This document shows positions 8,051 to 16,954 of a stretch of DNA of 47,549 bases, one piece after another (positions within the stretch are counted from its first letter, which is position 1; each line of letters opens with the position of its first letter). The position numbers and the translations under genes were made by a program. The notes under the pieces are model-generated. The model was not told the DNA's origin, did not search any database, and saw only the letters and a list, made by a program, of their open reading frames with translations. Source of the stretch: Aeromonas popoffii (GTDB lineage Bacteria; Pseudomonadota; Gammaproteobacteria; Enterobacterales; Aeromonadaceae). The stretch covers positions 25,390 through 72,938 of the forward strand of contig NZ_CDBI01000091.1 of assembly GCF_000820025.1 (NCBI RefSeq), written 5' to 3'.

Positions 8051-9196
8051 TTACAAGGTTTCGTAACGGGCGACAATGGCGCGAACCACCTCGCTCTCTT
8101 CATCCAGGCCGGTGACGTGGGCCAGCGCTTTGGCCGGGCCAAGCTCCGCCAACAGGTGTTGCAACTCCACCGCCTGCGGGTCATCGGCATTGCGATAGTG
8201 CAGCGCCGCGGCGATCCCCTCCTGCAACTGCTCGCTCGGCAGGCCGTACTCCAGCGTGCCGAGCAGCGGCTTCACCAGCCTGTCTCCCGCCGCCAGTTTG
8301 CGCAGCGGTTGACGGCCGACCCGGTCAATTTCGTCCACCAGATAGGGGTTGGCGAAACGGGCCAGGATCTTCTCTATGTAGGCGGCATGCAGGCCGGGAT
8401 CGAAGCCGTAGCGTTTCACCAGTACGGCCCCGCTCTCCTCCATGGCACGGCGCACCTTGCTGCGGATCAGCGGATCCTCGATCGCCTCGCGGATAGTGCG
8501 ATAGCCCCGCAACTTGCCGAGATAGGCGGTGACGATGTGGCCGGTGTTGAGGGTGAACAGCTTGCGCTCGACGAAGGCCATCAGGTTGTCGGTGGGCTCC
8601 ATGCCCGCCACCTGCGGCAGCTCCCCCTTGAACTGGGTCTGATCGACGATCCACTCGCTGAAGCTCTCCACCGTCACTTCCAGCGGATCATCGTTGGCAG
8701 CCGCGGCGGGCGGTACGATGCGATCTACCGCCGAGTCGACAAAGCCGACGCAGGATTCGAGCGTGGCATGATACGCGACCGGCAGGTGCTTGAGTACCTC
8801 CTGCTTGAGATGCGTGGTGCCGCGCACCATGTTCTCGCAGGCGATGACGTTGAGGGGGGTCAGGTTGCCGGCATCGAAGCGGGCCTGCAGCCCCTTGGCC
8901 AGGGTGCTGGCAATCTTGTCCAGAATATTGGGGCCGACCGCGGTGGTGACCAGATCGGCGGTGATGATACGGGCGATCACCTCGTGACCGGCGGAGCTGA
9001 CCGCCGCCACGTTGCGCACCACGTCCAGTTTCTGATCCGCCCCCACCACGTGCACCTTGTACTCCTGACGGTGGTTGAGCTGATCGATCAGGGTCTCGTT
9101 GACGTCGGCGAAGGTGACTTGATGGCTGGCATCCGCCAGCAGTTTGCCGATGAAGCCACGACCTATGTTACCAGCACCAAAATGCAATGTTTTCAT
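8051..9196 (-). CDS. mtlD: Mannitol-1-phosphate 5-dehydrogenase
   Basis: A 381-residue NAD-dependent long-chain polyol dehydrogenase that converts mannitol-1-phosphate to fructose-6-phosphate after uptake by MtlA. The Rossmann motif [11 protein letters not shown] lies at residues 5-15. Further family blocks are [51 protein letters not shown] and the C-terminal domain, which begins near [20 protein letters not shown] 9196 has AAGAGG eight bases upstream; the longer open frame reaches back into mtlA. The gene starts 37 bases after the mtlA stop. Confidence 0.96.
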   Translation of the reverse strand: MKTLHFGAGNIGRGFIGKLLADASHQVTFADVNETLIDQLNHRQEYKVHVVGADQKLDVVRNVAAVSSAGHEVIARIITADLVTTAVGPNILDKIASTLAKGLQARFDAGNLTPLNVIACENMVRGTTHLKQEVLKHLPVAYHATLESCVGFVDSAVDRIVPPAAAANDDPLEVTVESFSEWIVDQTQFKGELPQVAGMEPTDNLMAFVERKLFTLNTGHIVTAYLGKLRGYRTIREAIEDPLIRSKVRRAMEESGAVLVKRYGFDPGLHAAYIEKILARFANPYLVDEIDRVGRQPLRKLAAGDRLVKPLLGTLEYGLPSEQLQEGIAAALHYRNADDPQAVELQHLLAELGPAKALAHVTGLDEESEVVRAIVARYETL

Positions 9197-9233
9197 AATA
9201 TTAACCTCTTTAACCAAAGACGATGAAGGACGA

Positions 9234-11156
9234 TTACGCCGCATGCTCGGCACCCAGCAGATCCAGAAACTCCTGGGGATCCGTGGTGCTGGCCAGCCGG
9301 TCGATGAGACCGGGTTCATCCAGTGCATTGGTCAGGCGGGTTATCACCTGCATGTGTTCGTCGTTGCACGCGGCGATGCCGATCACCAGTCGCGCTACCT
9401 CGTCCGCCGCTTCACCAAAGGCGACGCCGGCCGGATACTGGCAGATGACGATGCCGGTACGCTTCACGAACTTCTTGGCGGCGATGGTGCCATGTGGCAC
9501 GGCGATAGATTCGCCGAGGTAGGTAGAGACCAGCTGCTCGCGCTCCAGCATGGCGTTGACGTAATCGGGTGCCACGTAGCCCCGCTCCGCCAGCAGCTTG
9601 CCGGCAGTCCGGATGGCGGCCTCCTTGTTGTCCGCTTTCAGTCCCAGATGCACGTCCTGACGGCCCAGGGTGAACACCTCGCTGGCCTGCGGTGCGTAGC
9701 TGTCGTCGTTGGCCGCGATCAGCAGCTGCGGGGTGGCGACGTCATCGTTGGCGGCCCGGGTCAGGCTCTGTACCAGCTCCTGATAGAGGCCGTTGTCGAG
9801 GAAGTTGGTGAGCGAGATATGGTGGGCGTTCGGCGCATGGCGACGGGCCCGCTCGGTCAGATCCTTGTGGGTGATGACCCAGTCCACCTGATCGTCGAGC
9901 TGATCGATGGCGCGGTTGGTGACGCTGATGTCGAGCCCAGCGGCCTGCACCCGCTTGCGCAGCATGCCGGCACCCATGGCGCTGGAACCCATGCCCGCAT
10001 CGCAGGCAACCACGATATTGCGCACCGCCATCAGTTCACCGCCCGGCTTCTTGGCCGCTGCGGTCCCGGGCTTGCCGCCCTTCATGGCTTTCATCTTGCG
10101 AGTGGCTTCACCCAGCGCATCGGCCTCGTCGGCTTCCGGCTGTTGGGCACGGACGAACACGGCGGCGACCAGGAAGGAGACCAGGGTCGAGCTGATGATG
10201 GAGAGCGCGACCCCGATCAGGGAGGCTTTCGGCGTCATCAACAGCACGGCGAAGATGGAACCCGGTGAAGCGGGGGAGACCAGACCGGCGTTGAACAGGG
10301 TCAGGGTGAAGACCCCGGTCATGCCACCGGCGATCACCGCCAGAATGAGGCGCGGGTTCATCAGCACATAGGGGAAGTAGATCTCGTGAATGCCGCCGAA
10401 GAAGTGAATGATGGAGGCGCCAGCCGCGGACTGCTTGGCGGCGCCACGGCCGAACACCATGTAGGCCAGCAGCACGCCCATGCCCGGGCCCGGGTTCGCT
10501 TCAATCAGGAAGAAGATGGAGCTGCCGTGCTCGGTCGCCTGCTGGATCCCCAGTGGCGAGAAGATACCGTGGTTGATGGCGTTGTTGAGGAACAGGATCT
10601 TGGCCGGTTCGACGAAGATGGAGGTGAGCGGCAGCATGTGGTTTTCCACCAGGAAGCCGACGCCACCGGCCAGCACGCCGGAGAGCACCTTGACGAAGGG
10701 GCCGATCACGAAGAAGGCGAGGATCGCCAGCAGCATGCCGATGAGGCCAGCGGAGAAGTTGTTGACCAGCATCTCGAAGCCGCTCTTGACGCGCCCTTCC
10801 ATCACTTTGTCGAAGCGCTTGATGGCCCAGCCACCGAGCGGGCCGACCATCATGGCGCCCATGAACATGGGGATGTCTGTCCCCACGATGACGCCCATGG
10901 TGGTGATGGCACCGACTACGCCGCCGCGCTCACCGCCCATCAGTTTGCCGCCGGTGTAGCCAATCAGCAGTGGCAGCAGGTAGGTGATCATGGGGCCGAC
11001 CAGCTTGGCCAAGGTGTCGCTTGGCAGCCAGCCGGTGGGGATGAAGAGGGCGGTAATGAAGCCCCAGGCGATGAAAGCGCCTATGTTGGGCATGACCATA
11101 TTGGACAGGAAGCGTCCAAAATTCTGTATCTTGACTTTGGTATCCGGTGATAACAT
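9234..11156 (-). CDS. mtlA: PTS mannitol-specific transporter EIICBA
   Basis: A 640-residue fused phosphotransferase permease that imports and phosphorylates mannitol. Domains are EIIC membrane (about 1-340, with the conserved [15 protein letters not shown] loop), EIIB (about 380-470) with the phospho-cysteine in ACDAGMGSS at Cys385, and EIIA (about 500-640) with the phospho-histidine at His555 in AVPHGT. These positions are one residue from E. coli MtlA (Cys384, His554), so the protein appears intact. It is the first gene of mtlADR. Upstream is a region with several CRP-type sites, which fits catabolite-controlled expression. Confidence 0.97.
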   Translation of the reverse strand: MLSPDTKVKIQNFGRFLSNMVMPNIGAFIAWGFITALFIPTGWLPSDTLAKLVGPMITYLLPLLIGYTGGKLMGGERGGVVGAITTMGVIVGTDIPMFMGAMMVGPLGGWAIKRFDKVMEGRVKSGFEMLVNNFSAGLIGMLLAILAFFVIGPFVKVLSGVLAGGVGFLVENHMLPLTSIFVEPAKILFLNNAINHGIFSPLGIQQATEHGSSIFFLIEANPGPGMGVLLAYMVFGRGAAKQSAAGASIIHFFGGIHEIYFPYVLMNPRLILAVIAGGMTGVFTLTLFNAGLVSPASPGSIFAVLLMTPKASLIGVALSIISSTLVSFLVAAVFVRAQQPEADEADALGEATRKMKAMKGGKPGTAAAKKPGGELMAVRNIVVACDAGMGSSAMGAGMLRKRVQAAGLDISVTNRAIDQLDDQVDWVITHKDLTERARRHAPNAHHISLTNFLDNGLYQELVQSLTRAANDDVATPQLLIAANDDSYAPQASEVFTLGRQDVHLGLKADNKEAAIRTAGKLLAERGYVAPDYVNAMLEREQLVSTYLGESIAVPHGTIAAKKFVKRTGIVICQYPAGVAFGEAADEVARLVIGIAACNDEHMQVITRLTNALDEPGLIDRLASTTDPQEFLDLLGAEHAA

Positions 11157-11260
11157 GTCGGGACCCCGTTTTAAGCCTGTTTGATTAAAAGTGGTAGTCG
11201 GGATGACGGGTTTTGCCGAACCTTCATCCCAGTCGTCTAAGCAACTTCAATCTACCAGCT

Positions 11261-11470
11261 TGTGATCACATTAGGTTGAAAACGGGGTGCCTTGTGACAC
11301 ACCTCTCAAATATCCAGGCTACCCCCCTCCCTTGATAGTGACCCTGATCACATACAGGTGTTGTAGTTTGGCTACATATCGATCTTTCCTGCTAATAACA
11401 CACATTTAATGTGATTAAGATCACCTTATTTGGCTTGCGCAATCCCGCAGTCAGTGTGATTTCTGTCACA
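11261..11470 (-). promoter_or_regulatory. mtlA control region with a cluster of CRP-type sites
   Basis: Four 16-base sites match TGTGA-N6-TCACA: 11293-11308 (TGTGA/TCTCA), 11337-11352 (AGTGA/TCACA), 11410-11425 (TGTGA/TCACC) and 11455-11470 (perfect). A compact TGTGATCACA stands at 11261-11270. Centres are spaced about 44, 73 and 45 bases, close to whole helical turns. E. coli mtlA is also served by several CRP sites. The region from 11157 to 11611 holds no gene that I can support. Confidence 0.75.
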
Positions 11471-11611
11471 AATGCATTATTTGTATTCAAATGGGGCAAT
11501 TGAAGTGACCTCCAATGAGAGGGGCAGGACGATGAATCCTTCGCTTTACACTGTTAATGACCAATGAATCAATTGTTTTGTAACCCACTTTCAGCTTTTC
11601 ACGATTGGCAT

Positions 11612-12658
11612 TCAATCACACAAGCGGCGCATTATCCCCTCCAGTGGTCCTCTGGCGAAGCGTTGGTTCCACAGATTGGCGAACAACAGAGCCGTCAGGG
11701 CAAAGAGGGTGGCGGCCAGTACCACTTTGGGCAGATCTTGCCCCTGCAGCCAGCCCAGTCCCCCCAGCACGCCCATGCCTAGCATGATATGGGCAATATA
11801 GAGTGTCAGCGTCTGCCGTCCGACCGGCAGCCAGACTTGCCACCAGCGAGCTGTGGGCAGTGCGCGGCCGAGCCAGAGGCAGAGCGCGATCAGGGTGCTG
11901 GCCGCCCCCATGCCAAACAGCAGGTAGAGCGGGGCAGGAGGAATGGGCCCTGTCGCGAACAGGGGGGCCAGTTCGGGCTGGGGGAACAGTGTCAGCAGCC
12001 AGAGCGACAGCCCCCTGGCCAGCACCATGGCGCCCACACCGCCGGCCAGCAGCCATCTCTGAACGCTCTCGCTCGCGAGGGCCTGACGACTCAGCCAGAG
12101 GCCGTAGAGCAGAAAGCCCAGCCAGGGCACCACGGGGTGCCAGCCATTGAACAGCAGATTGCGGACGAAGCCGTTCAGGGTCCAGAACTCGGGGTAGCTT
12201 AAGCTGTGCCACTGCCAGCCCTGATCGTAATTGAAGTGAAACAGCAGGATGACGAAGCCCGCTGCCAGCAGGGGGATCAGGGAGAGCAGCCAGAGGGAGG
12301 GTAACCGCAGGCAGCACGCCCCCAGCAGGAAATAAACGGCGTAGTAGTGGATGATGTCGGCTGGAAACACCAAGTAGTTGAGCAGCCCCAGGATCAGCAG
12401 AAACAGGGCCCGCTTGGCGGTGTGCTGCATGGCTGTCGGCCAGCTCAGCTTGCGGGTCGAGAGACCGAGACCTATGCCGGCCAGCACCACGAAGCTGGCG
12501 GCAGAACGACCCTCCAGCGCATCCAGCATGACTTTGAGCCAGTCAGGTCCGCCTGTCAGCACACCCATGGCGATGCGAAAGTTCACCAGCACCATGCCGA
12601 GGAGGGCCATGGCGCGGGCCAGATCCAGCCCCTCCAGTCTATTGGATGACGATGTCAT
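11612..12658 (-). CDS. DUF418-family multi-pass membrane protein (YeiB-like)
   Basis: A 348-residue integral membrane protein with about nine or ten hydrophobic segments. The N-terminal RLEGLDLARAMALLGMVLVNF motif, the HYYAVYFLLG segment, the PVGRQTLTLYIAHIMLG block near the C-terminus and the GPLEGIMR ending are those of DUF418/YeiB-like proteins, which resemble the acyltransferase_3 fold. The substrate is unknown. It starts 34 bases after a TetR-type regulator on the same strand, with GAGAGG ten bases upstream, so the two are very likely one operon and the regulator probably controls this protein. Confidence 0.82.
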   Translation of the reverse strand: MTSSSNRLEGLDLARAMALLGMVLVNFRIAMGVLTGGPDWLKVMLDALEGRSAASFVVLAGIGLGLSTRKLSWPTAMQHTAKRALFLLILGLLNYLVFPADIIHYYAVYFLLGACCLRLPSLWLLSLIPLLAAGFVILLFHFNYDQGWQWHSLSYPEFWTLNGFVRNLLFNGWHPVVPWLGFLLYGLWLSRQALASESVQRWLLAGGVGAMVLARGLSLWLLTLFPQPELAPLFATGPIPPAPLYLLFGMGAASTLIALCLWLGRALPTARWWQVWLPVGRQTLTLYIAHIMLGMGVLGGLGWLQGQDLPKVVLAATLFALTALLFANLWNQRFARGPLEGIMRRLCD

Positions 12659-12692
12659 GAGCGGTTTGCCTCTCAGTAGATGAATCTATGGC

Positions 12693-13286
12693 TCAGTTGG
12701 CCGGCCCCAGCAGCAGGTCCAGCAGCTTTGGCAATCGTTGCGCCGCTGAGGGCTGATCCGGATGGAGAGCAAGTGCATCGCGCAGTGCCTGCCCCTCCAG
12801 CCCGTCCAGCAGCATTTGGGCGGTGAGAGCGGGGTCCAGTCTTGCCTCCAGACATCCTTCCTGCTGTCCCCGCCGTACCGTATTGGCAAGGGCATCGCAC
12901 AGCTGGCGCTGGTTGCTGGCGAAGGTGGCGGCCATCTCGGGGTGGCGGGTCAGCTCGGCCAGGATTTCGGTGCCGAGCAGCAGATTCTCCGGCGTCTGCG
13001 ACCAGGCGAGATAGCCGGCGGCGAAGCGGGCCAGTGCCGCGGGGGCGGAGCCCTGATCCAGCTCATCCAGCAGGGGCTGCAACTCGGCGGCTTCCAGCGA
13101 GGCGATCAGCGCGATCAGCTCCTCTTTGCGGGCGAAGTGGTTATAGAGGTTGCCCAGACTCACCCCTGCGGCGGCGGCTATGTCGCGCATCCCTGTTTGG
13201 TGGAAGCCCCGCTCGATGAAGCAGCCGAGGGCTGCCTGGATGATCAGATCCCGCCGCTGCTCCAGGCGGTTGTGATTGATGGACAT
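12693..13286 (-). CDS. TetR/AcrR-family transcriptional regulator
   Basis: A 197-residue regulator. The N-terminal helix-turn-helix reads LGCFIERGFHQTGMRDIAAAAGVSLGNLYNHFARKEEL (about residues 17-55), the standard TetR pattern. The C-terminal ligand domain is not assignable to a subfamily by eye. ATG 13286 has GAGGAAA upstream; the longer frame would read through the operator. Its own promoter region carries a near-perfect 18-base palindrome at 13319-13336, so it is probably autoregulated together with the downstream DUF418 gene. Confidence 0.9.
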   Translation of the reverse strand: MSINHNRLEQRRDLIIQAALGCFIERGFHQTGMRDIAAAAGVSLGNLYNHFARKEELIALIASLEAAELQPLLDELDQGSAPAALARFAAGYLAWSQTPENLLLGTEILAELTRHPEMAATFASNQRQLCDALANTVRRGQQEGCLEARLDPALTAQMLLDGLEGQALRDALALHPDQPSAAQRLPKLLDLLLGPAN

Positions 13287-13627
13287 GGTCAGTTTCCTCT
13301 TTGCTGGTCGATATTTTATGAGCGAACGTTCGTTCATTTTCGGTGTTCACCTTATCCCCAGTGTGAAAAATAAGCAAGCCACAGGTAGCCAAGAGGAGGC
13401 ATCTCCTTGGTCGGCCGACTCCGGGGCAAGCCATGCGTCCGCCGAGTGGTCAGTGACGTTCCCGAATAATCCGGTCCCCAAGCTGGTCAACGCCATGACA
13501 GGTAGAGGGTCATGGCACTCCTGGCCATCTCCTCGTCGGGCCACCCGCTCCTCAGAGCGTTCGTCTGTTGGCTCAAGGGGGCTTGGGGGCGGGGCATTGT
13601 CTTCCGGCTGGCCATGAACAAGGGGTA
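13287..13627. other. Intergenic region upstream of the tetR-type gene
   Basis: Apart from the operator at 13319-13336 and the rnb terminator at the far end, I see no gene, repeat or structured element in this stretch. Short open frames in it have no ribosome site and no recognisable product. Confidence 0.6.
13319..13336. promoter_or_regulatory. Palindromic TetR-type operator
   Basis: TGAGCGAAC followed by GTTCGTTCA is an 18-base dyad with a single mismatch. It lies 33 bases upstream of the TetR start codon, next to a TAAAAT-like -10 on the minus strand, so a bound repressor would block RNA polymerase. The core resembles operators known for TetR family members. Confidence 0.75.
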
Positions 13628-13654
13628 TAAAAAAGCCCGCAGAGTTGCGGGCTT
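13628..13654 (-). terminator. Rho-independent terminator of rnb
   Basis: AGCCCGCA-ACTC-TGCGGGCT on the minus strand is followed by TTTTTTAT, 28 bases after the rnb stop. Confidence 0.9.
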
Positions 13655-13681
13655 ATGGATATCCAGTTGTTGACGCCGGGT

Positions 13682-15703
13682 TTAGTCCGCCTTGGGAGCG
13701 GTCTTGGCAGGGGTCTCAGCGCTCTCGGCCACCGGTGCTTCCGGTGCCGGGCCCGGCACCAGCTCGACCGCCGGTTTGGCGATGAGGGAGCGAGTCTCTT
13801 CCACCGCTTCGCTCAGCTTGACCTCGATGATCTGGCCCAGCTCGTAGACCACCTCGGTCTTGTCCAGATAGACGCGGCCGTTGTCCCAGTTGCATTCCAG
13901 GCGATCCTTGTTGTCGAGGATATGGCGAGCAGGCATGAAGACCACGGCTCCGTTCTCCTGCAGACGCAGCTTGAGACCGGCACGCATCACGTCGATGATC
14001 TCGGCGTTGAACACCTTGTCGGTGCCGGCATCGGCCTTGAGGTAACGGACATAGAGCCAGTCACCGATGTCGCGCTCCACCATGCGGTGCAGGCGGCGAC
14101 AGGCGGTCAGGTGATCGGTCAGTTCCTGGCTCGGGCGCTCGCCCGGGGTCTTGCCGGCGATGACGGCCTTGAGCAGGCGATGGTTGACCATGTCGCCGTA
14201 TTTGCGGATCGGGGAGGTCCAGGTGGCGTAGGCATCCAGACCCAGGCCGTAGTGGGCACCCGGCTCGGCGGACATCAACGCATAGCTCTGGAAGCGGCGG
14301 ATCTTGCCATCCAGCCAGCGGGTATCCAGGTTGTCGATCCAGCGGCGCAGGGCGCAGAAGCCCGACAGGCTGGCGATCTCGTCGCGTTCGAACGGGGCGT
14401 CGGCGCTTTTCAGCAGGTCGATGGCGCCGTCGAGGGACTCTTCATCGAATCCTGTGTGGACGTTGAAGATGCCGTAGCCGACACTTTTGCCCAGCACGCG
14501 ACCGGCGCAGATGTTGGCGGCGATCATCGACTCTTCGATCATGCGGTTGGCGATGCGGCGCGGCTCCACGTGGATGGCCAGCACGGCGCCGTTCTCACCC
14601 AGCTCGAAGTCGTAGTCGGGTCTGTCCGGGAACACCAGCGCATGCTCGGTGCGCCATGCGATGCGCGCCTCTGTCATGGCTTTCATCAGCGGCAGCTGGG
14701 CCATGACGCCTGCGTCTATGGTCAGCTCCTTGCCATGCTCGGCCCAATCGGAGACCTCGTCATAGTTGAGGCGGGCATGGGAGCAGATGCGGGCGGCGAA
14801 GAATTCGGTCTCTTCCAGCAGCAGGCCATCTTCGGCGATCAGCAGGCGGGCGCACAGGGTGTTGCGCTCCTCACCCTCTTTCAGGGAGCAGAGCTCGTCG
14901 GAGAGGGTGCGCGGTATCATGGGCACGTTGCGGCCCGGCATGTAGACGGTAAACGCGCGCTGGGCGGCTTCCTTGTCCAGCTCGCTGCCTTCGGCCACAT
15001 AGGCGGTCGGATCGGCGATGGCGACCAGCAGTTCCCAGCCGTTGTCCAGCTTGCGGATGGCCAGGGCGTCATCCATGTCCTTGGTTTTGGCGCCGTCGAT
15101 GGTGAAGAAGGGGATCGCAGTCAGGTCGGTGCGCGGCAGCTCTTCCTCCTCGATGACGTTCCACTCGGGCAGATCGGCCGGTTCAATCTGGGCCAGGTTG
15201 TGGCGCGCCAGCACTACCCACCAGGGCACGTTGTGGTCTTCCTGATCGGCGATCTTGTGGCTGATCTCGGCGGAGAAGTTGCCATCACTCAGGGCGTGAC
15301 GCTTGAGGGTCGCAACCACCCAGTCCCCTTCCTGGAAGGACTTCTCATCCAGACCCTTCTTGGCGCGGGCCTTGATGGCATCCTTGATCAGCGGATGGTC
15401 CGGCACCACGTTGAGGCGATCGCGGAACATCTTCACGCGACCGACGAAGCGGGTCACCGCCTGCTCCAGCAGGGCATCCGGCTCGGCCACTTCCTTCTCT
15501 TTTTCGGTACGGATCAGGGCGCTCACCCGGTCACCGTGCATCACCTTCTTCATGTAGGGAGGCGGTACGAAATAGCTGGTCTTCTCATCGACTTCCAGAA
15601 AGCCGAAGCCCCGGTCCGAGGCGCGGATCACACCCTCTTTCTTGGGGATGTTTTCGCGGATTTGTTGCTTGAGCTGGGCCAGCAGCGGATTGTCTTGGAA
15701 CAT
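13682..15703 (-). CDS. rnb: Exoribonuclease II (RNase II)
   Basis: A 673-residue 3'-5' exoribonuclease that degrades single-stranded RNA. Cold-shock domains (about 1-170) precede the RNB catalytic domain, whose magnesium ligands D203, D209, D211 and D212 are visible in TIDGAKTKDMDDA; these match E. coli D201, D207, D209 and D210. The SPIRKYGDMVNHRLL block and a C-terminal S1 domain follow. It is about 29 residues longer than E. coli RNase II because of a Pro/Ala-rich tail after the S1 domain. ATG 15703 gives the family N-terminus MFQDNPLLAQL; the ribosome site is weak. Confidence 0.96.
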   Translation of the reverse strand: MFQDNPLLAQLKQQIRENIPKKEGVIRASDRGFGFLEVDEKTSYFVPPPYMKKVMHGDRVSALIRTEKEKEVAEPDALLEQAVTRFVGRVKMFRDRLNVVPDHPLIKDAIKARAKKGLDEKSFQEGDWVVATLKRHALSDGNFSAEISHKIADQEDHNVPWWVVLARHNLAQIEPADLPEWNVIEEEELPRTDLTAIPFFTIDGAKTKDMDDALAIRKLDNGWELLVAIADPTAYVAEGSELDKEAAQRAFTVYMPGRNVPMIPRTLSDELCSLKEGEERNTLCARLLIAEDGLLLEETEFFAARICSHARLNYDEVSDWAEHGKELTIDAGVMAQLPLMKAMTEARIAWRTEHALVFPDRPDYDFELGENGAVLAIHVEPRRIANRMIEESMIAANICAGRVLGKSVGYGIFNVHTGFDEESLDGAIDLLKSADAPFERDEIASLSGFCALRRWIDNLDTRWLDGKIRRFQSYALMSAEPGAHYGLGLDAYATWTSPIRKYGDMVNHRLLKAVIAGKTPGERPSQELTDHLTACRRLHRMVERDIGDWLYVRYLKADAGTDKVFNAEIIDVMRAGLKLRLQENGAVVFMPARHILDNKDRLECNWDNGRVYLDKTEVVYELGQIIEVKLSEAVEETRSLIAKPAVELVPGPAPEAPVAESAETPAKTAPKAD

Positions 15704-15789
15704 AAGTGAGGAACCTGAGTGGAGACCTGATGAAGAAACGCCCAGCACTATACGTTTTTACCCCTCCAAAGCCAAGGTGAATGGCCCCG

Positions 15790-16689
15790 TCAACCCCTGT
15801 ACAGTGCGTGGCGCCCCTGATCGATCAGGCGCTGGGAGATCTGTTTGTGCAGCCCACGCTCCAGCACCCAGCGGTGCCAGTAGAGGCGCTCGACGAGCTG
15901 ATGCTGAGGGCTGAGATCGAGCAGGCTCCCCTGGGCCAGCTGCTGGCGGATCTGCAGTTCGGGGATGAGGCAGTAGGCGAGCCCCTGCTCGGCCATGGCG
16001 ACGAAGGCCTCCGACGAGCGCACCGTGTGGCAAGGGTAGCCGCCGGGTTCCAGCCCGAAGTGGCGCGCCATGAAGCTCACATGCATGTCGTCGCGCTGAT
16101 CGAAGGCCACTGCCGGCGCCTTGGCCAGCGCTGCCTGGGTCATGCCATTGGGAAAATGGCGGGCGACGAAGGCAGGGCTGGCGGTGAGCAGGTAGCGCAT
16201 CTCGCCTAGCTCGTCGACGCAGCAGCCCGCCAGTGGCTGGCCGTGCAGGCTGACAGCGCCGAAGGCCTGCCCCTCACGCACCCGGTCCAGGGTGCGGCAC
16301 TCGTCATCCACTAGCAGGTTCAGTTCGATGGGGTGCTGTTCCAGCAAGGGGGCCAGGGCGGGCAGGAACCAGGTTGCCAGGCTGTCGGCGTTGACCGCTA
16401 TGCTGACCCGGATCGGGGCCTGCGGTTCGTCAGGATCGATCTCGCCGGCCAGCTCCAGTTCCAGCTGGCGCACCTGGCGGTAGTGGGCCAGCAGCTTCTG
16501 GCCAAGGGGGGTCGCCTGCAGCGGCTGGCTGCGAATGAGCAGCGGCTCGGCGAATTGCTGCTCCAGCTGCTTGATGCGCTGGGAGATGGCGGACTGGGTG
16601 ATGTGCAGACGCTGGGCGGCCCGCTCGAAGTTCTGTTCCTGCATCACGGCATCCAGCGCCAGCAGCAGCTTGTAGTCCAACGCCTTCAT
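15790..16689 (-). CDS. argP: LysR-type regulator ArgP (IciA)
   Basis: A 299-residue LysR regulator. The helix-turn-helix (FERAAQRLHITQSAISQRIKQLE, about residues 21-43) and the effector domain blocks VNADSLATWFLPALAPLL, AVAFDQRDDMHVSFM and PCHTVRSSEAFVAMAEQG follow E. coli ArgP, which responds to lysine and arginine and activates the arginine exporter gene argO. AAGGA stands upstream of ATG 16689. argO itself is found at 18626, beyond the ahyI/ahyR pair, so regulator and target are close but not adjacent. Confidence 0.94.
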   Translation of the reverse strand: MKALDYKLLLALDAVMQEQNFERAAQRLHITQSAISQRIKQLEQQFAEPLLIRSQPLQATPLGQKLLAHYRQVRQLELELAGEIDPDEPQAPIRVSIAVNADSLATWFLPALAPLLEQHPIELNLLVDDECRTLDRVREGQAFGAVSLHGQPLAGCCVDELGEMRYLLTASPAFVARHFPNGMTQAALAKAPAVAFDQRDDMHVSFMARHFGLEPGGYPCHTVRSSEAFVAMAEQGLAYCLIPELQIRQQLAQGSLLDLSPQHQLVERLYWHRWVLERGLHKQISQRLIDQGRHALYRG

Positions 16690-16816
16690 CAGTATTCCTT
16701 ATCCGTAAAGGTATTTAGAAGGGATGCTACTGGAGTGGCGGCGGCAGGACAACGCTGCGCTGGCCATATCGCCGACAGGCCCGGCTGGCGTGGTGTGCGG
16801 GGTGAAGCAGGTTTGT

Positions 16817-16836
16817 CACTGTGAGATGTGACAGTG
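16817..16836 (+). promoter_or_regulatory. Candidate LuxR-type (lux) box
   Basis: A 20-base element with perfect dyad arms CACTGT and ACAGTG around an eight-base centre. It shares 11 of 20 positions with the Vibrio fischeri lux box, including the CTGT, GAT and ACAG core. Its centre (16826.5) is about 42.5 bases before a predicted transcription start at about 16869, with GATACT at 16858-16863 as -10. AhyR, encoded 0.8 kb away, is the obvious candidate activator. Binding is inferred. Confidence 0.55.
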
Positions 16837-16868
16837 GTGGTCAAAAGATATTCAGTGGATACTCCTTT

Positions 16869-16944
16869 TCGTCCGTTTTTGCATGGGGTGGAAACGGGCC
16901 ATAGCGAGCACTTTTAATCCCGGGCCTTACCCCGGGATTTTTTT
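16869..16944 (+). ncRNA. Candidate small RNA between argP and ahyI
   Basis: About 75 bases run from the predicted start to a strong terminator. An 8-bp stem (16871-16878 with 16892-16899, one G-U pair) with a 13-base loop is followed by an unpaired A/U-containing linker (16900-16915) and a 9-bp terminator stem with seven T. No plus-strand protein gene exists upstream to need this terminator. It converges on ahyI, ending 11 bases from the ahyI stop codon. A 22-codon frame inside runs through the terminator and is not credible. The overall form is that of an Hfq-type sRNA; function unknown. Confidence 0.55.
16916..16944 (+). terminator. Plus-strand rho-independent terminator of the candidate sRNA
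   Basis: AATCCCGGG (16916-16924) and CCCGGGATT (16931-16939) pair perfectly over a six-base loop, with seven consecutive T at 16938-16944. On the minus strand the same hairpin is followed by AAAAG, so it is not a normal ahyI terminator. Confidence 0.85.
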
Positions 16945-16954
16945 ATGGTGATTA

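Noticed and set aside
13655..15709. A 684-codon open frame on the plus strand opposite RNase II
   Set aside because: It mirrors the rnb codons on the other strand, encodes no recognisable domain and has no ribosome site. Long antisense frames are common in GC-rich DNA with strong codon bias. The same applies to the long frames opposite dbpA, mtlA, cpdB, aminopeptidase P, pckA, exeE and exeK.
16811..16836. CRP site reading of TGTGA-N6-ACAGT within the argP-ahyI gap
   Set aside because: The right half does not match TCACA, whereas the longer perfect dyad CACTGT/ACAGTG fits a LuxR-type box much better.
16883..16951. A 22-codon open frame inside the candidate sRNA
   Set aside because: It has no ribosome-binding site, runs through the terminator hairpin and U tract, and its last codons would lie beyond the transcript end.
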